Shown piece after piece: positions 34,275-44,504 of a stretch of 64,000 nucleotides of DNA. This DNA is from Panax quinquefolius. Taxonomy: Eukaryota; Streptophyta; Magnoliopsida; Apiales; Araliaceae. The position numbers and the translations under genes are program-made. Under the pieces are notes generated by a model, which worked only from the letters and a program-made list of their open reading frames with translations, was not told where the DNA came from and did no database searches. The DNA lies in assembly GCA_020205615.1 (NCBI GenBank), contig CM035166.1:81025135-81089134 (forward strand). Direction: 5' to 3'. The stretch's first letter is position 1; every line of letters starts with the position of its first letter.

Positions 34275-35468
34275 CTATCCAATTCCTCTACGATAAGCTA
34301 GGAACCCTCCATCCATTAGAATCGCTATGTGCTTTGGTAGGTTCCCCGTCATTAGAGTCTTCGGATTGAAGCCACCTAGCATATTTCTTGTACATGATGT
34401 CCCCAGTTCCATTGCATTGCCAGGTGCTTCTCCCATTATATCTGTGAATAGATTTTTGCATTGATGCATGAAAGATACAACATGATTTTCTTCTTCTATT
34501 ATCTCTTCCTCAGCCCACCATGGTTTGTAAGAGGTCTCATAATCGCAGACATTCTTGCTTTGGATGTGACTACCAAGGGGACATGGGTGTGCAAAATTCA
34601 CTGAATTTTTCAACTCTAACTGAGAAGGCACTTCGGGTATTATACAAGTCAGCTCATGATCTTCATTTTCCATACCCCCAGTTGTCTTCTCAATGTCCAC
34701 TCCTTTCAGTTCATTCAGTGGCATGTACACTTCTAGCTCTCCATCAGTTTCATCGTCTATGTCATAGCACCAATTATTTGGAGGGTGATTGTTCAAGGCT
34801 TCGAACATTTGATCCATCTGATTCTGAAGATTTATAATTGACATCTCTTGCTCAATCATCTTCTCCTCAGTTGATGCTACAAATTTGAACCACAAATCCT
34901 CCAAGCTTGAATTATCTTTTTCAGTTTCGAAATCCATGTATTGAGGACCATTCATTGAGGAGTTAATGAGTTGTTCCATCTGTCTGTTAAGATTTTGGCT
35001 TGCTAACTTCTGACTCATCATCATCTCTTCGTGGTCTACTATGCTTTTTGACATGAATTCCTTCAACCTTGAATTTGCTTCTTGTTGCATTGGAGGTGGA
35101 TTTGAGAAATCTGATGGATATGTTGGACTTGAGATGCAGCATTGGTTTTGATAGTTATAACTCCATTCATAATTTGGGTGATATCCCCAACCTTGATGAT
35201 CATTGGGATAAACATTGTTGTTGAGGTAATCACCCCCAAACTGTACTTGTCCAACTCTGATGTCGCACTGATAACTTGGATGCTCGCCAGCACAGTATTC
35301 ACATGTAACTGCTATCTCTCGAGTGTGTTGGGATGCAAGTACATCCAACCTCTTCGAAGGTGTTGTAATTTGTGTTGACAATATAGAAAATACATTGAGT
35401 CCTTCAGTTCTTGTGTCCCTTGGTTGAATCCTATTTGCATAAGGCCATTGATAAGCAAAGTCATCCAT
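34275..35468 (-). CDS. Gag-like protein fragment of an Athila-type non-autonomous element
   Basis: 397 residues from ATG 35468 (MDDFAYQWPYANRIQPRD), 132 bp downstream of the 5' LTR. A zinc-knuckle-like CEYCAGEHPSYQC at about residues 57-69 is followed by the typical Athila gag tail rich in N, Y, P and W (NNNVYPNDHQGWGYHPNYEW). The middle is acidic and coiled-coil prone (MMMSQKLASQNLNRQMEQL and MIEQEMSIINLQNQMDQM). The C-terminal part (EEEIIEEENHVV, NAMELGTSC) is unrecognised. The N-terminal capsid-like domain of a full gag is missing. The frame is fully open, unusual in this window, which suggests a young insertion. Whether it is translated is unknown. Confidence 0.7.
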   Translation of the reverse strand: MDDFAYQWPYANRIQPRDTRTEGLNVFSILSTQITTPSKRLDVLASQHTREIAVTCEYCAGEHPSYQCDIRVGQVQFGGDYLNNNVYPNDHQGWGYHPNYEWSYNYQNQCCISSPTYPSDFSNPPPMQQEANSRLKEFMSKSIVDHEEMMMSQKLASQNLNRQMEQLINSSMNGPQYMDFETEKDNSSLEDLWFKFVASTEEKMIEQEMSIINLQNQMDQMFEALNNHPPNNWCYDIDDETDGELEVYMPLNELKGVDIEKTTGGMENEDHELTCIIPEVPSQLELKNSVNFAHPCPLGSHIQSKNVCDYETSYKPWWAEEEIIEEENHVVSFMHQCKNLFTDIMGEAPGNAMELGTSCTRNMLGGFNPKTLMTGNLPKHIAILMDGGFLAYRRGIG

Positions 35469-35575
35469 GGTACTTGAAAAGAGAAAAATATAGGAAGATA
35501 ATTAAAATAAAAAAAAATGTTTAAATTAAGACTAATTTGATTGAAATTAATGTTGGCAAAAACTATTAAAATAAT

Positions 35576-35594
35576 TCCCCAGCAATGGCGCCAA
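35576..35594 (-). other. Primer binding site, TGGCGCC type
   Basis: Minus strand TTGGCGCCATTGCTGGGGA, five bases after the 5' LTR. It resembles the tRNA-Asp type PBS of Athila/Calypso elements with about two changes. It identifies 35600-37147 as the 5' LTR. Confidence 0.8.
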
Positions 35595-35599
35595 AAACT

Positions 35600-37147
35600 T
35601 GTTAGTCGTTTTACCGATCAATATATGCGTGCAAGTATACACGGTCAATAAGTAATAAAGAGTAAGTAAAGTATCGTTCCCACGGAGAATTAACTAATAA
35701 AGTTCACCAAGCACTAGCCCATAACCATTTCAGTCTTATTTAAACGAATGATATTATATTTTATATTTAAACTATTAAATTAAACAAACATACCTATTCC
35801 TAGAGTGAGACTAGATAATGAAGACTTGATATTGCAATTTCATCTATTAAATCATTTAAATCAACGCACTCCCTATTAAGCCAAATTACTTGCACTGGAT
35901 TGCTAGTCGAGAACACAAAAGTAAAGTACAGCCATATCTCAATGTACCATACCCATATCACATATAATCCCCAATTGATAGAATATATACACATGAACAC
36001 CCACATTACCTAAACCACTATATGTCTATGTGATTTATAAATAATTAGGGTTTAAGCTCAAGTTCTCAATTGACTACGAGCGATGCCTCAGTATATGTCT
36101 ATCCTAAGCACAAATCATACATCCCATCACAATGTAGAACATACAATCACAAACTATCAAGATCAAATCTAAACCCATACTTCGTCTTTCAAGTTCATAT
36201 GGGTTATCACAGTAATTGATGGCCAATCAACTAAGCAAATAAGCATGAATCTTAATAGACAATCCCATAGCGATCAGTAAGGTTAACAATGAAGTATATC
36301 AGATTAAATTAAGCAATTGATTCAACTGCAATCCCAAAATAGAGTTTAACTCATCATTGAATCAAAATCCATAATCCACAATTGATTATACATTGAGAAA
36401 TAAAGATAGAAGTAAAGAGAAGTTAGGGAATTGGGAATGTAAATCTAAAATTCTCCTCTTGCTCCAATTTTGAATTTCCTATGCTCTTCAATTGCTTTAA
36501 TCTTCAGACCTAATCAATTCTGGAGATTAACTACTCTTCCCTAATATATTCTAATATTGAAAGAGAGAAAGTAACGATAGCTCTTTGATCCCCCCAAGGG
36601 ATGGAATCCCCTCTTTACAAATGATATAAGTATAATATATAAGCCCTAGTTGACCCCCCCCCCCCCCACTCAGTTACGCTTTCAATTTCCAAGTTAAAAT
36701 AAAGTCAAACAACAGCAATCAAAGACGCACGTGGCCGCGCGAGGTTTCTATACAAAACAGGAGCGCGTTTATGCGTTTCTAGCTACTACGGGATGATGGC
36801 GCGGGTGCGCATAATTCAGCTTGTTTAGCAGCGCGGTCGCGCGGCTTCTGTGTTCAGCATTCTTGTTTTCTGCTTTTGTTTCCTGATGCTCCACTACTTG
36901 TTGGTTGTTCCTTCATCACTGTTCAATTCCTTATCTCCTTTCGTCTCACGTGTCATGCCTTCGCTATTATCATCACACATGCCATTGCTAAGCTATGCCA
37001 TTTCCTGCACTTTTACACCAAAGGAGTTCTCAGTACATGCAATGCAAAACAAAACAAAATGCAACTAAAAACATACTAAAATGTGCTTAAGCTTGGCATA
37101 GTTCTCGTGAATGATATCCAATAAGTAGGTATAAAACCCACTTATCA
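35600..37147 (-). repeat. Non-autonomous element, 5' LTR
   Basis: Starts TGTTAGTCGTTTTACCGATC and ends AACCCACTTATCA; 1548 bp. It differs from the 3' LTR mainly by scattered substitutions, a longer C run at 36654-36667 and changes in the CpG-rich block (36722-36850). Confidence 0.93.
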
Positions 37148-37566
37148 TGAGGATACCTTGATCTCATTTTACATTCTAACTCCCAGATCATTTCCTCAAC
37201 ATCGTGGTTTCTCCACAAAACTTTGACTTGAGGTATAACCTTGGAGCGTAAAACATGCTCCTTCTTATCCAAGATTTTAACAGGTACCTCTTCATACGTT
37301 AAATCTTTCGCTATCTCGTCTGGTTCTAATTCAATAATGTGGTTCGGGTCTTTCACATATTTATGTAACATAGATATATGAAAAACGTTATGAACACGAG
37401 ACATACTTGGCGGTAACGCGAGTCTATAGGCCATAGTTCCTACTCGGTAAAGGATTTCAAATGGAAAATTGAATCGAGGATTGAGCGTTCCTCTCTTTCC
37501 AAATCTTATAACTCCTTTCCATGGAGAAACACGTAACAACACATGTTCTCCAACATTAAATTCCAC
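37148..37566 (-). pseudogene. Chromovirus A integrase C-terminus and chromodomain
   Basis: The minus-strand frame from MEFNVGEHVLLRVSPWKG passes through PFEILYRVGTMAYRLALPPS and HNVFHISMLHKYVKDPNHII into a chromodomain (YEEVPVKILDKKEHVLRSK, VKVLWRNHDVEEMIWELE, MRSRYPH). It is then cut at RYPH by the non-autonomous element; the remaining few codons lie at 31031-31082. The frame is open over the whole stretch, better preserved than in D. The chromodomain type fits the Tekay/Del clade. Confidence 0.88.
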
Positions 37567-38314
37567 GTCCTTCCGATGAAGATCAGCATAACTCTTTTGA
37601 CGATCTTGTCAGGTTTTTATACGTTATCAAATCATTTGAATCTTTTTTGTAGTCACGCATACCAATTCGGGTCCCAACAACGTTGCTTCACCTACCTCGT
37701 CCTAGCATACTGGAGAACGACACTTTCTTCCGTACAATGCCTCAAATGGAGCTATGTCGATACTTGCTTGATAACTGTTGTTATAGGAGAATTCCACTAA
37801 TGGCAAGATACTTGTCCCAACTTCCCTTAAAGTCAATGACGCAGAGTCTTAATAGATCTTCAAGAGTTTGAATAGTCCTCTCCGACTGCCCGTCCGTTTG
37901 AGGATGATATGCCGAACTAAATCGTAAATCCGTGCCCATAGCTTTTTGCAAACTAACCCAAAATCGTGAAGTGAATCTTGGGTCTCGATTAGAAACTATG
38001 GATACTGGCATACCATGTAGTCTTACAATCTCATTTATGTACATACGAGCAAGACGTTCAAGTGTATAAGTTTCTCGTATAGGTAAGAAATGAGCAGATT
38101 TGACCAATCTATCAACAATAATGCAAGTTGCATCTATGCCTTGAGAAACCTTGTTAAGACCAGTAACGAAATCTATGGTAATGTGCTCCCACTTCCATTC
38201 TGGAATTTCAAGTGGTTGCAATGGAACTTTTGGCACTTGATGCTCCGCCTTGACACATTAACAAGTTAAACACCTTGAGATAAACTCTACGATCTCTCTC
38301 TTTATATTGCTCCA
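37567..38314 (-). pseudogene. Chromovirus A integrase core
   Basis: The open block 37781-38236 carries ITIDFVTGLNKVSQGIDAT (first Asp intact), VDRLVKSAHFLPI, VSNRDPRFTSRFW and SSAYHPQTDGQSERTIQTLE (Glu intact). The second catalytic Asp reads Asn (VSNRD), so strand transfer would be abolished. A stop follows CLTC at the border with the zinc-binding domain, and 37567-37780 holds several stops. Confidence 0.87.
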
Positions 38315-38629
38315 CTAAAATGTATGTCGAAGATCATGATACATTTTGGTACTCCCAGGATGGATTGCAAATGGTGTGTTGTGCGCCTCCATCATGATTT
38401 TATACTTCAAGTCAGAATCGTTAGGAACACAAAGTCTGGAGTTGAATCGAAGTATTCCTTCTTCATCGATTCTTCCTTCCGAAATAACACCTTCTTGCAC
38501 TTTCTTTGTCATACGCATCAGCTCCAGGTCTGTAGCTTGAGCAGCTTTAACTTTATTGATTAAAATCGATTCAACTCGTATATTTGCCATCATCACGTTG
38601 GTCCCTGGAGTCTTTAACTCTATCTCCAT
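38315..38629 (-). pseudogene. Chromovirus A integrase zinc-binding domain and linker
   Basis: 104 residues: a linker (MEIELKTPGTNVMMANIRVE...) then HNTPFAIHPGSTKMYHDLRH, with both His of the HHCC motif present (compare Gln in D). The two Cys fall just past a stop, at CLTC near 38265. Homologous to 4761-5198. Confidence 0.82.
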
Positions 38630-38965
38630 CCTTTGTTAGTCATATAAAATGGGCCTTTGCGTTGACAATATCGCACTCGTACCCGCATATGATCTTCTAC
38701 TCAATGCATCAGCTACCACGTTCACTTTTCCAGGATGGTATTGAATGGTATGATCATAATCTTTCAACAGTTCGAGCCAACGTCATTTCCGCATGTTGAG
38801 TTCCTTTTAAGTTAAGAAATATTTGAGACTTTTATTATCCATATAGATCTCCACTTTCTACCCATACAGGTAATGCCTCCAAATTTTAAGTGCGAAGATA
38901 ACAGCTGCCAACTCTAGATCATGAGTAGAATAATTCCTCTCATATTATTTGAGTTGTTGAGAGGC
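38630..38965 (-). pseudogene. Chromovirus A RNase H
   Basis: Broken frame showing [64 protein letters not shown] and [15 protein letters not shown], the usual gypsy RNase H. At least four in-frame stops. Confidence 0.85.
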
Positions 38966-39904
38966 TTAGGCTATGACTTTCCCATGTTGCAAGAGAAAAC
39001 ATCCTAACCCTTTGCCTGAAGCATCACTGTAGATGACAAATCCCTCCGAGCCAGATGGTATTGTCGGAACAAGTTCTGAAATGAGTCTTCTCTTGAGTTC
39101 TTGATAACTATTATCACATTCCTCTCTCCAATCGAATTTTGTATCTTTTCGATTCAGCTGAGTTAATGGAGTAGCGATTCGAGAAAACCCTTCTACGAAT
39201 CTTCGATAATAACCAGCTAAGCCGAGAAAGCTACGTACTTCGATCACTGATTTAGGTTGCTCCCAGATTTGTATTGCTTTAATCTTTGTCGAGTCAACAG
39301 ATATTCCATGACTTGATATCACATGCCCAAGGAATACAACTTGCCAAAGCCAGAACTCATATTTCTTCAACTTGGCATAAAGCTTGTTTTCACGAAGCTT
39401 TTGGAGTATCAGCCTCAAGTGTTGCTCATGATCTTCACGGCTTTTGGAGTAATTGAGGATGTCATCAATAAAGATGACCACAAAGTGATCCAAATATTCC
39501 TTGAATACTCGGTTCATCATATCCATAAAGGTAGCAGGAGAATTAGTCAGTCCAAAAGACATGACTAGGAATTCATAATGGTCATACTGAGTTCTGAAAG
39601 CAGTCTTTGGAATGTCATCAGTTTTAATCATTAATTGATGATATCCGAAACAAAGATCGATCTTTGAAAAGAATTTGGAGCCTTGCAACTGGTCAAACAG
39701 GTCATCAATACGAGGCAACGAGTATCTATTTTTGACAGTGACATGGTTCAACTCCCGATAATCAATACAAAGTCGCATACTCTCATCTTTCTTCTTCACG
39801 AATAGAACAAGAGCACCCCAAGGAGACGTACTAGGACAAATAAAATCGATGCCTAACAATTCCTGCAGTTGGGTTTTTAACTTCTGAGGTTCAATAGGAG
39901 CCAT
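38966..39904 (-). pseudogene. Chromovirus A reverse transcriptase
   Basis: 312 residues of nearly complete [76 protein letters not shown] and the active site VIFIDDIL, then [30 protein letters not shown] and [11 protein letters not shown] at the RNase H border. Catalytic aspartates look intact. The frame is open, but it shifts relative to the upstream protease-RT linker (39877-40173), and RNase H downstream is broken. Confidence 0.9.
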
Positions 39905-40262
39905 TCGATATGGGCTTTGGAAATGGGTTTTGTATCAGGTTCAAGGTCGATACAAAATTCAATTTTACGCTCTGGGGGCAGGCCAGGAAGTTCTTCAAGG
40001 AATACGTCAAGAAATTTATTAATAATAGAAATATCATTCAAAACTGACGTATTTTTGTTTAAATCCATGACATGAGCTAAGAAAGCTTGACATCCGTTTT
40101 TCAATAAACGAATAGCTTTATGGCTTGAGATGACAGTTATTGATTTTAATGGTTTGGTTGCTTGAATTCGCATAATTGATTGGTTAGGAATATGAAAGCT
40201 AACAACCTTACGAAAATAATCAATTTTTGCATGATGAGTAGTTAACCAATCAATCCCTATAA
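39877..40262 (-). pseudogene. Chromovirus A protease-RT junction
   Basis: 98 residues in a frame overlapping the RT start: [40 protein letters not shown], the conserved approach to gypsy RT. The frame change near 39880-39904 marks a small indel. 40174-40262 continues the protease C-terminal side with stops. Confidence 0.8.
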
Positions 40263-40958
40263 TTATGTCAAACGCAAGTTTTTTAAGGAAATAAGATCGA
40301 CAGGTAATGTGAGGGTACCGATTTGAACCAAATAAGACTCATAAACAGTAGATGTAATGAAGGTTTCTCCCAACGGAGTTTCAATAGATAAGTCAAAGTC
40401 TAATTTCTCCGGAGTCAAATTTAAACGTTGAGCGAAAGTAGGAGAAATAAAAGAATGGGTAGAACTGGTATCAAATAAGGTATATACTTCGCTAGATTTT
40501 ATGATAAGCTTACCCGTGATGACCTCGTTCGGGTTCCTTGCTTTCTGGGAGGTCACAACAAACGCTCTCCCTTGAACTACTGGTTTTGACTTATTTGAGA
40601 CGGCATTTGGTGTCACCGTTCCAACTGGACTTGGCTTACCAGTACGACAAAATCTAGCTAGGTGACCTTCTCTTCCAAAATTATAACACGTTTTGGACTG
40701 CTGCACATAGTTTGGACTGATGTGTCCCTCCCCTCCGCATTTAAAGCATATGATAGGTGGTCGTTCTCCTTCCTTAATAATGGGTGTTGGTGCTAACGTC
40801 TTTCCATCATTGTTGAATCTCCGCTTCTTAAAATGTCCACTTTTATTGTCTTGGCCATGATTACCACCGAAGTTGTTACCATTTCTGACATGTTGATTCC
40901 CTCCATGTTTGTTGTCACCGCTTCGATGACTGCTACCACTGGTATTTGGTATTAACAT
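40263..40958 (-). pseudogene. Chromovirus A gag zinc knuckles and protease
   Basis: 231 residues: a glycine/asparagine/lysine-rich stretch, then two CCHC knuckles, both damaged (CFKCGGEGHISPNY lost its last Cys; CYNFGREGHLARFC lost its second Cys). After a linker comes the protease (ITGKLIIKSSEVYTLFDTSS, THSFISPTFAQRLNL). The active site reads FDTSSTH where most relatives have FDSGATH. The frame overlaps the gag block at 40933 by a shift. Confidence 0.87.
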
Positions 40959-41736
40959 TTTGCCGCCTGCTTTGTCTTGGTTGGGTTGACTCGTTATCGC
41001 GCTCCAATAACTGAGTCTTATTTACAACATCTGAATACAAACACAGTTTATGAGAAATTAGATATTGACGTATATTGGGTTTCAAACCTCTGAGGAACAT
41101 CCGCATCATTCTATCCTCATTATCAACCAAGTGGGATGCAAACCGGGACAACTCGGCAAACATAGCTTCGTACTGTGACACGGTCATATTGTTCTGCTCT
41201 AGCTTGATGAACTCTACCTCCTTCATGTGACGAATACTTTCGCGAAAGCACTTGTCATTGAACAGTTCTTGGAACTTCTCCCAAGACATTTTGAGTGTGG
41301 CAAGCTGGGTATGCTTTACAGATTCCCACCAGTAATCTGCCTCTCCTCGCAACATAAAGGTGACAAAGAGAACCTTTTGCTCCTTGGAGCATCCCAAGAC
41401 ATCAAATATCTTGGTGATTTGCTTTATCCACGTCTCCGCCTTAAGTGGTTTTGGCTCTCCAATAAACTCTGGTGGTCCCAGCTCCTTGAACTGCTTAGCG
41501 GTGACCATCCGAGAGTTGTCAGTGTTTCCACCTGCATTTTGGACATGAGTCTCTTTCGCCTGATGTTGCATGAATTGCAGAAAGCCCTTAAATATTCTGG
41601 CGTTCATCATTTGGTCAGCGTTATTGTTTGCATGAGGATTGTTGCCTTCCCGATGTACATTTTCGTGGTTATTGATCGTTGGTGATTCAACGGTCTCCTA
41701 TGCTTCATTGTTATTCTCAACATTCTCGGATGTCAT
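40933..41736 (-). pseudogene. Chromovirus A gag
   Basis: The start is ATG 41736 (MTSENVENNNEA), followed at once by a TAG and then ETVESPTINNHENV. The capsid-like domain lies in 40933-41610: FKELGPPEFIGEPKPLKAET, WIKQITKIFDVLGCSKEQKV, FMLRGEADYWWESV, WEKFQELFNDKCF and FASHLVDNEDRMMRMFLRGL. This is the standard retrotransposon gag domain that builds the particle. One early stop and a frameshift before the zinc knuckles inactivate it. Confidence 0.88.
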
Positions 41737-41909
41737 TTTCAAATACTGCCACAAAACAAGGGTTAATTGACATGTCACATATTATTCATATACTCTGACC
41801 GACCAATTAAATACCAAATAAACTTAGGTAGGTCATACTGGCGAAGGAATTCCCCGTCTCTCGCCTCCTAGTTCTTGTCTCACATCTCAGCCAAGGATCA
41901 TATCCCTAA

Positions 41910-41921
41910 GCTTTGATACCA
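41910..41921 (-). other. Primer binding site, initiator tRNA-Met type
   Basis: Minus strand TGGTATCAAAGC, two bases after the 5' LTR. One change from the plant initiator-Met PBS TGGTATCAGAGC, standard for chromoviruses. Confidence 0.88.
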
Positions 41922-41923
41922 AC

Positions 41924-44504
41924 TGTGACGCCCCCAAAATAGGTATACATCACCCATCTTGAGTCGCCAAATATATGGTACAAAATTCAAATACAACTTA
42001 ATAATACAATAGTCGTGTAAAATACGACAAAACATAAACTGAGAGTTTTAATACGAATATTGTCTTCTAGATAGTATTCAATTCAAATGGAGTCCACAAT
42101 ACATTTGTTATCATACTATTTCATAGAATAGTGAGGACTACTAATACTATCATCTGGACCGTCACTCCGTTCCCTGACTAGTCCTGGCGGCGTTCTCATT
42201 TCCTGAAGAGAACAATGAAAGCAAAAGGGTGAGCTCAACTAGCCCAGTAAGAAATATTATGACTAAGATAATGCAGAATAATTTATTGTTAGCCTTCAAT
42301 GGGGTTAAACTGATAAAATATAACAAACATCAAGTTTAACTGCAGCAAAATAAGCAATTTATTAGAAGAGTCAAGTAGAGCATAAAATCTACTATCTTTT
42401 ATGATTTAAAAGGTTTTTCATCACTTTTATCGCTGAGACTCAGCTTAATAAATAATCCACATCATCGAATCACCCCTGCACTACGGCCAAGGATATTCTT
42501 TAGTATCACGACCATAATTATCCATGCACTATGGGCCAAGAATATTCTTTAGTATCACGACCACAAAATATCCACGCACTACAGGCCAAGGATATTCGTG
42601 TATTCATCAATGGTCATGATCATGCCAACAACCGTCCATCAATGCACTACGGGACAATGAGGACTTTTACCACATCATTTGTAACATTACGGTCATGATT
42701 ATATCAAATAATCCCTAGTCATAATCATACCAAGACCATCTATGCACTACAGGCTACAAATGACTTTCAACATAATATAAACATGAGGATGATGATAATG
42801 ATATAAGAATTCAATAAAACAAGTTCAAGGATAAATTTTTAAGGATTCATAATTTAATTTATCCAGAAATTAATAACGTCCAAATTGTCAACATGATACT
42901 GCTTTGTGGAGTAAAATTCAAGAATAATATTGTATCAAAAATGATTTGGACCGAAAAGAAATCAATTTTTGTCATGAATAGTACCCCGGGTGAATAGTAA
43001 CCAAGTGAATAGTGCCCCGTGAATAGTAACTTCGGGAATAGTAACCCCGTGAATAATACACCAGCATGAAAAAGTTAAAACTTGTCAAGAATGCTCATAA
43101 TAATATTTTCATGAAAAGATACTGGATGAATTGCAAATATCAAGGATATTCTACTAATTTCATGGAGTATAAAAGCCAAAACTTAACAAAATGAGTATCG
43201 AATTAGAAATCTGAAACGAAATAGTATTACTTACATACTACAGAGTATGGAAGAAAATATTATTTTATACGAATACTAAACAAAAATAATATCCCTTACC
43301 TTGAAAAGAAGAGTATTCCAACTGGTATAGCGGGGATATTCTTGAAGAAAACTTTCACTATTTTCTACGCTCAAAGCTTTCTAAAACTCTAATGAAATAC
43401 GCTCAATATTATAGAAGAAGAGTTCTCTGATTCTGGTGTGATTTTTAATTCTAAAGCATCCTATTTATAGAAGAATGGAAAGGATACTATTTGTAAATTT
43501 TAATCACGGACGCAACAGTATGGTCACGGTGCAAATCTGATAAATTCTCGTGAATTTTCAAATTTACTATGCCAACACTATGCAGATACTATGCATAATA
43601 AAATATAATATATTCTATTTTACATATAAAACTAAACTTATTATATAATATATTTATAATAAAAACACCTCCCGTGACCAACATCAGAATTCTCCCCCAA
43701 TACTTTGTTTCTCACATGTGGGCCCCACATGTGGGCCCCACCTTTATTATATGAATAACTTTCTACCGATTATTTTGAAAAAATGGGTAAATGGGGGTCC
43801 ATATAATTAGCAAAATTTACAACAAAAACTTCATAAAAATTCCCTCAATATTTTTAACATAGTTTATTCATATTATTATAACTCGCAATATTAACAACCA
43901 GATCGTTTCCAGGAAAGAGGGGGCTTTCCGATAAGGATTTCTCCCTATTGGCGCACAATTATGTGACCAAACCCCTTTCCTCGACAGAACTTTCTAGACA
44001 TTGTTAAGTATGCATATAATAATTAGAATAACTTATCATCTCAATTATTGATTTAATAATATATAACATATTGACAATAATTGAATCAAATAACGTGAGA
44101 TACTATGCAGCAATTACTATAACAATAATTGAACAAAACTGAGTGCCTTCTCACGTAAGCATCAATAATTAATATCGTGTGCTACTATGCAACCAAGCGT
44201 ATTACTGTACTTTCACCACCGGGTATTTCAATAGTTTAACGGTAAAACTTCCGCCGTTATTTTTATAGAAATATATTTCTGTCATTTTCTAACTCCGACA
44301 ATAATTCTGTTGTAGGGTCCACCAATGATTGCATCGTTGTATGAATATTCCCCGACCAATCGAATATAATATAACAACTTGCGTACTTTGCAAAATTTAT
44401 AAATATTACCCACAACTATAACATTATATCAAATATACTCCTTAATATTCAAAAATGATATTTATAGAAAATTCATCTTTATTCATAAAAGTTGGGGTCT
44501 TACA
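41924..44504 (-). repeat. Chromovirus A, 5' LTR
   Basis: 2581 bp, TGTGACGCCCCCAAAATAGG to GTTGGGGTCTTACA, collinear with 28033-31014 except that it lacks the MITE and has one extra copy of the TGCACTA-GGCCAAG unit (42520-42590). The GTGAATAGTAACC subrepeat is at 42976-43062. Confidence 0.92.

Larger units (their letters stand above)
31083..37147 (-). mobile_element. Non-autonomous Athila-like LTR element (LARD/TR-GAG type)
   Basis: A 6065-bp element with 1.54-kb LTRs (31083-32622 and 35600-37147), ends TG...CA, and a perfect 5-bp target duplication TGAGG (31078-31082 and 37148-37152). The undisturbed site GAGGTGAGGATACC is visible in the paralogous copy at 3710. The PBS is of the TGGCGCC type used by Athila elements. 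The single coding region is a gag-like fragment with a CxxCxxxHxxxxC motif; protease, RT, RNase H and integrase are absent, so it depends on enzymes of another element. It is inserted in the last codons of chromovirus A's integrase-chromodomain gene. Confidence 0.92.
28033..44504 (-). mobile_element. Chromovirus A (Tekay/Del-like), full length with two later insertions
   Basis: A minus-strand element with LTRs 28033-31014 (3', includes a MITE) and 41924-44504 (5'), a PPT at 31015 and a tRNA-iMet type PBS at 41910. The internal order on the minus strand is gag, protease, RT, RNase H, integrase, chromodomain. Without the 413-bp MITE and the 6065-bp nested element it is about 10 kb. Flanks are TCAAC (28028-28032) and ATAAC (44505-44509), so the target duplication is imperfect or decayed. 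All genes are broken by stops or frameshifts. Confidence 0.9.

Noticed and set aside
34520..34837. 105-residue plus-strand ORF
   Set aside because: Shadow of the minus-strand gag-like ORF at 34275-35468.
41227..41685. 152-residue plus-strand ORF
   Set aside because: Antisense shadow of the chromovirus A gag domain.
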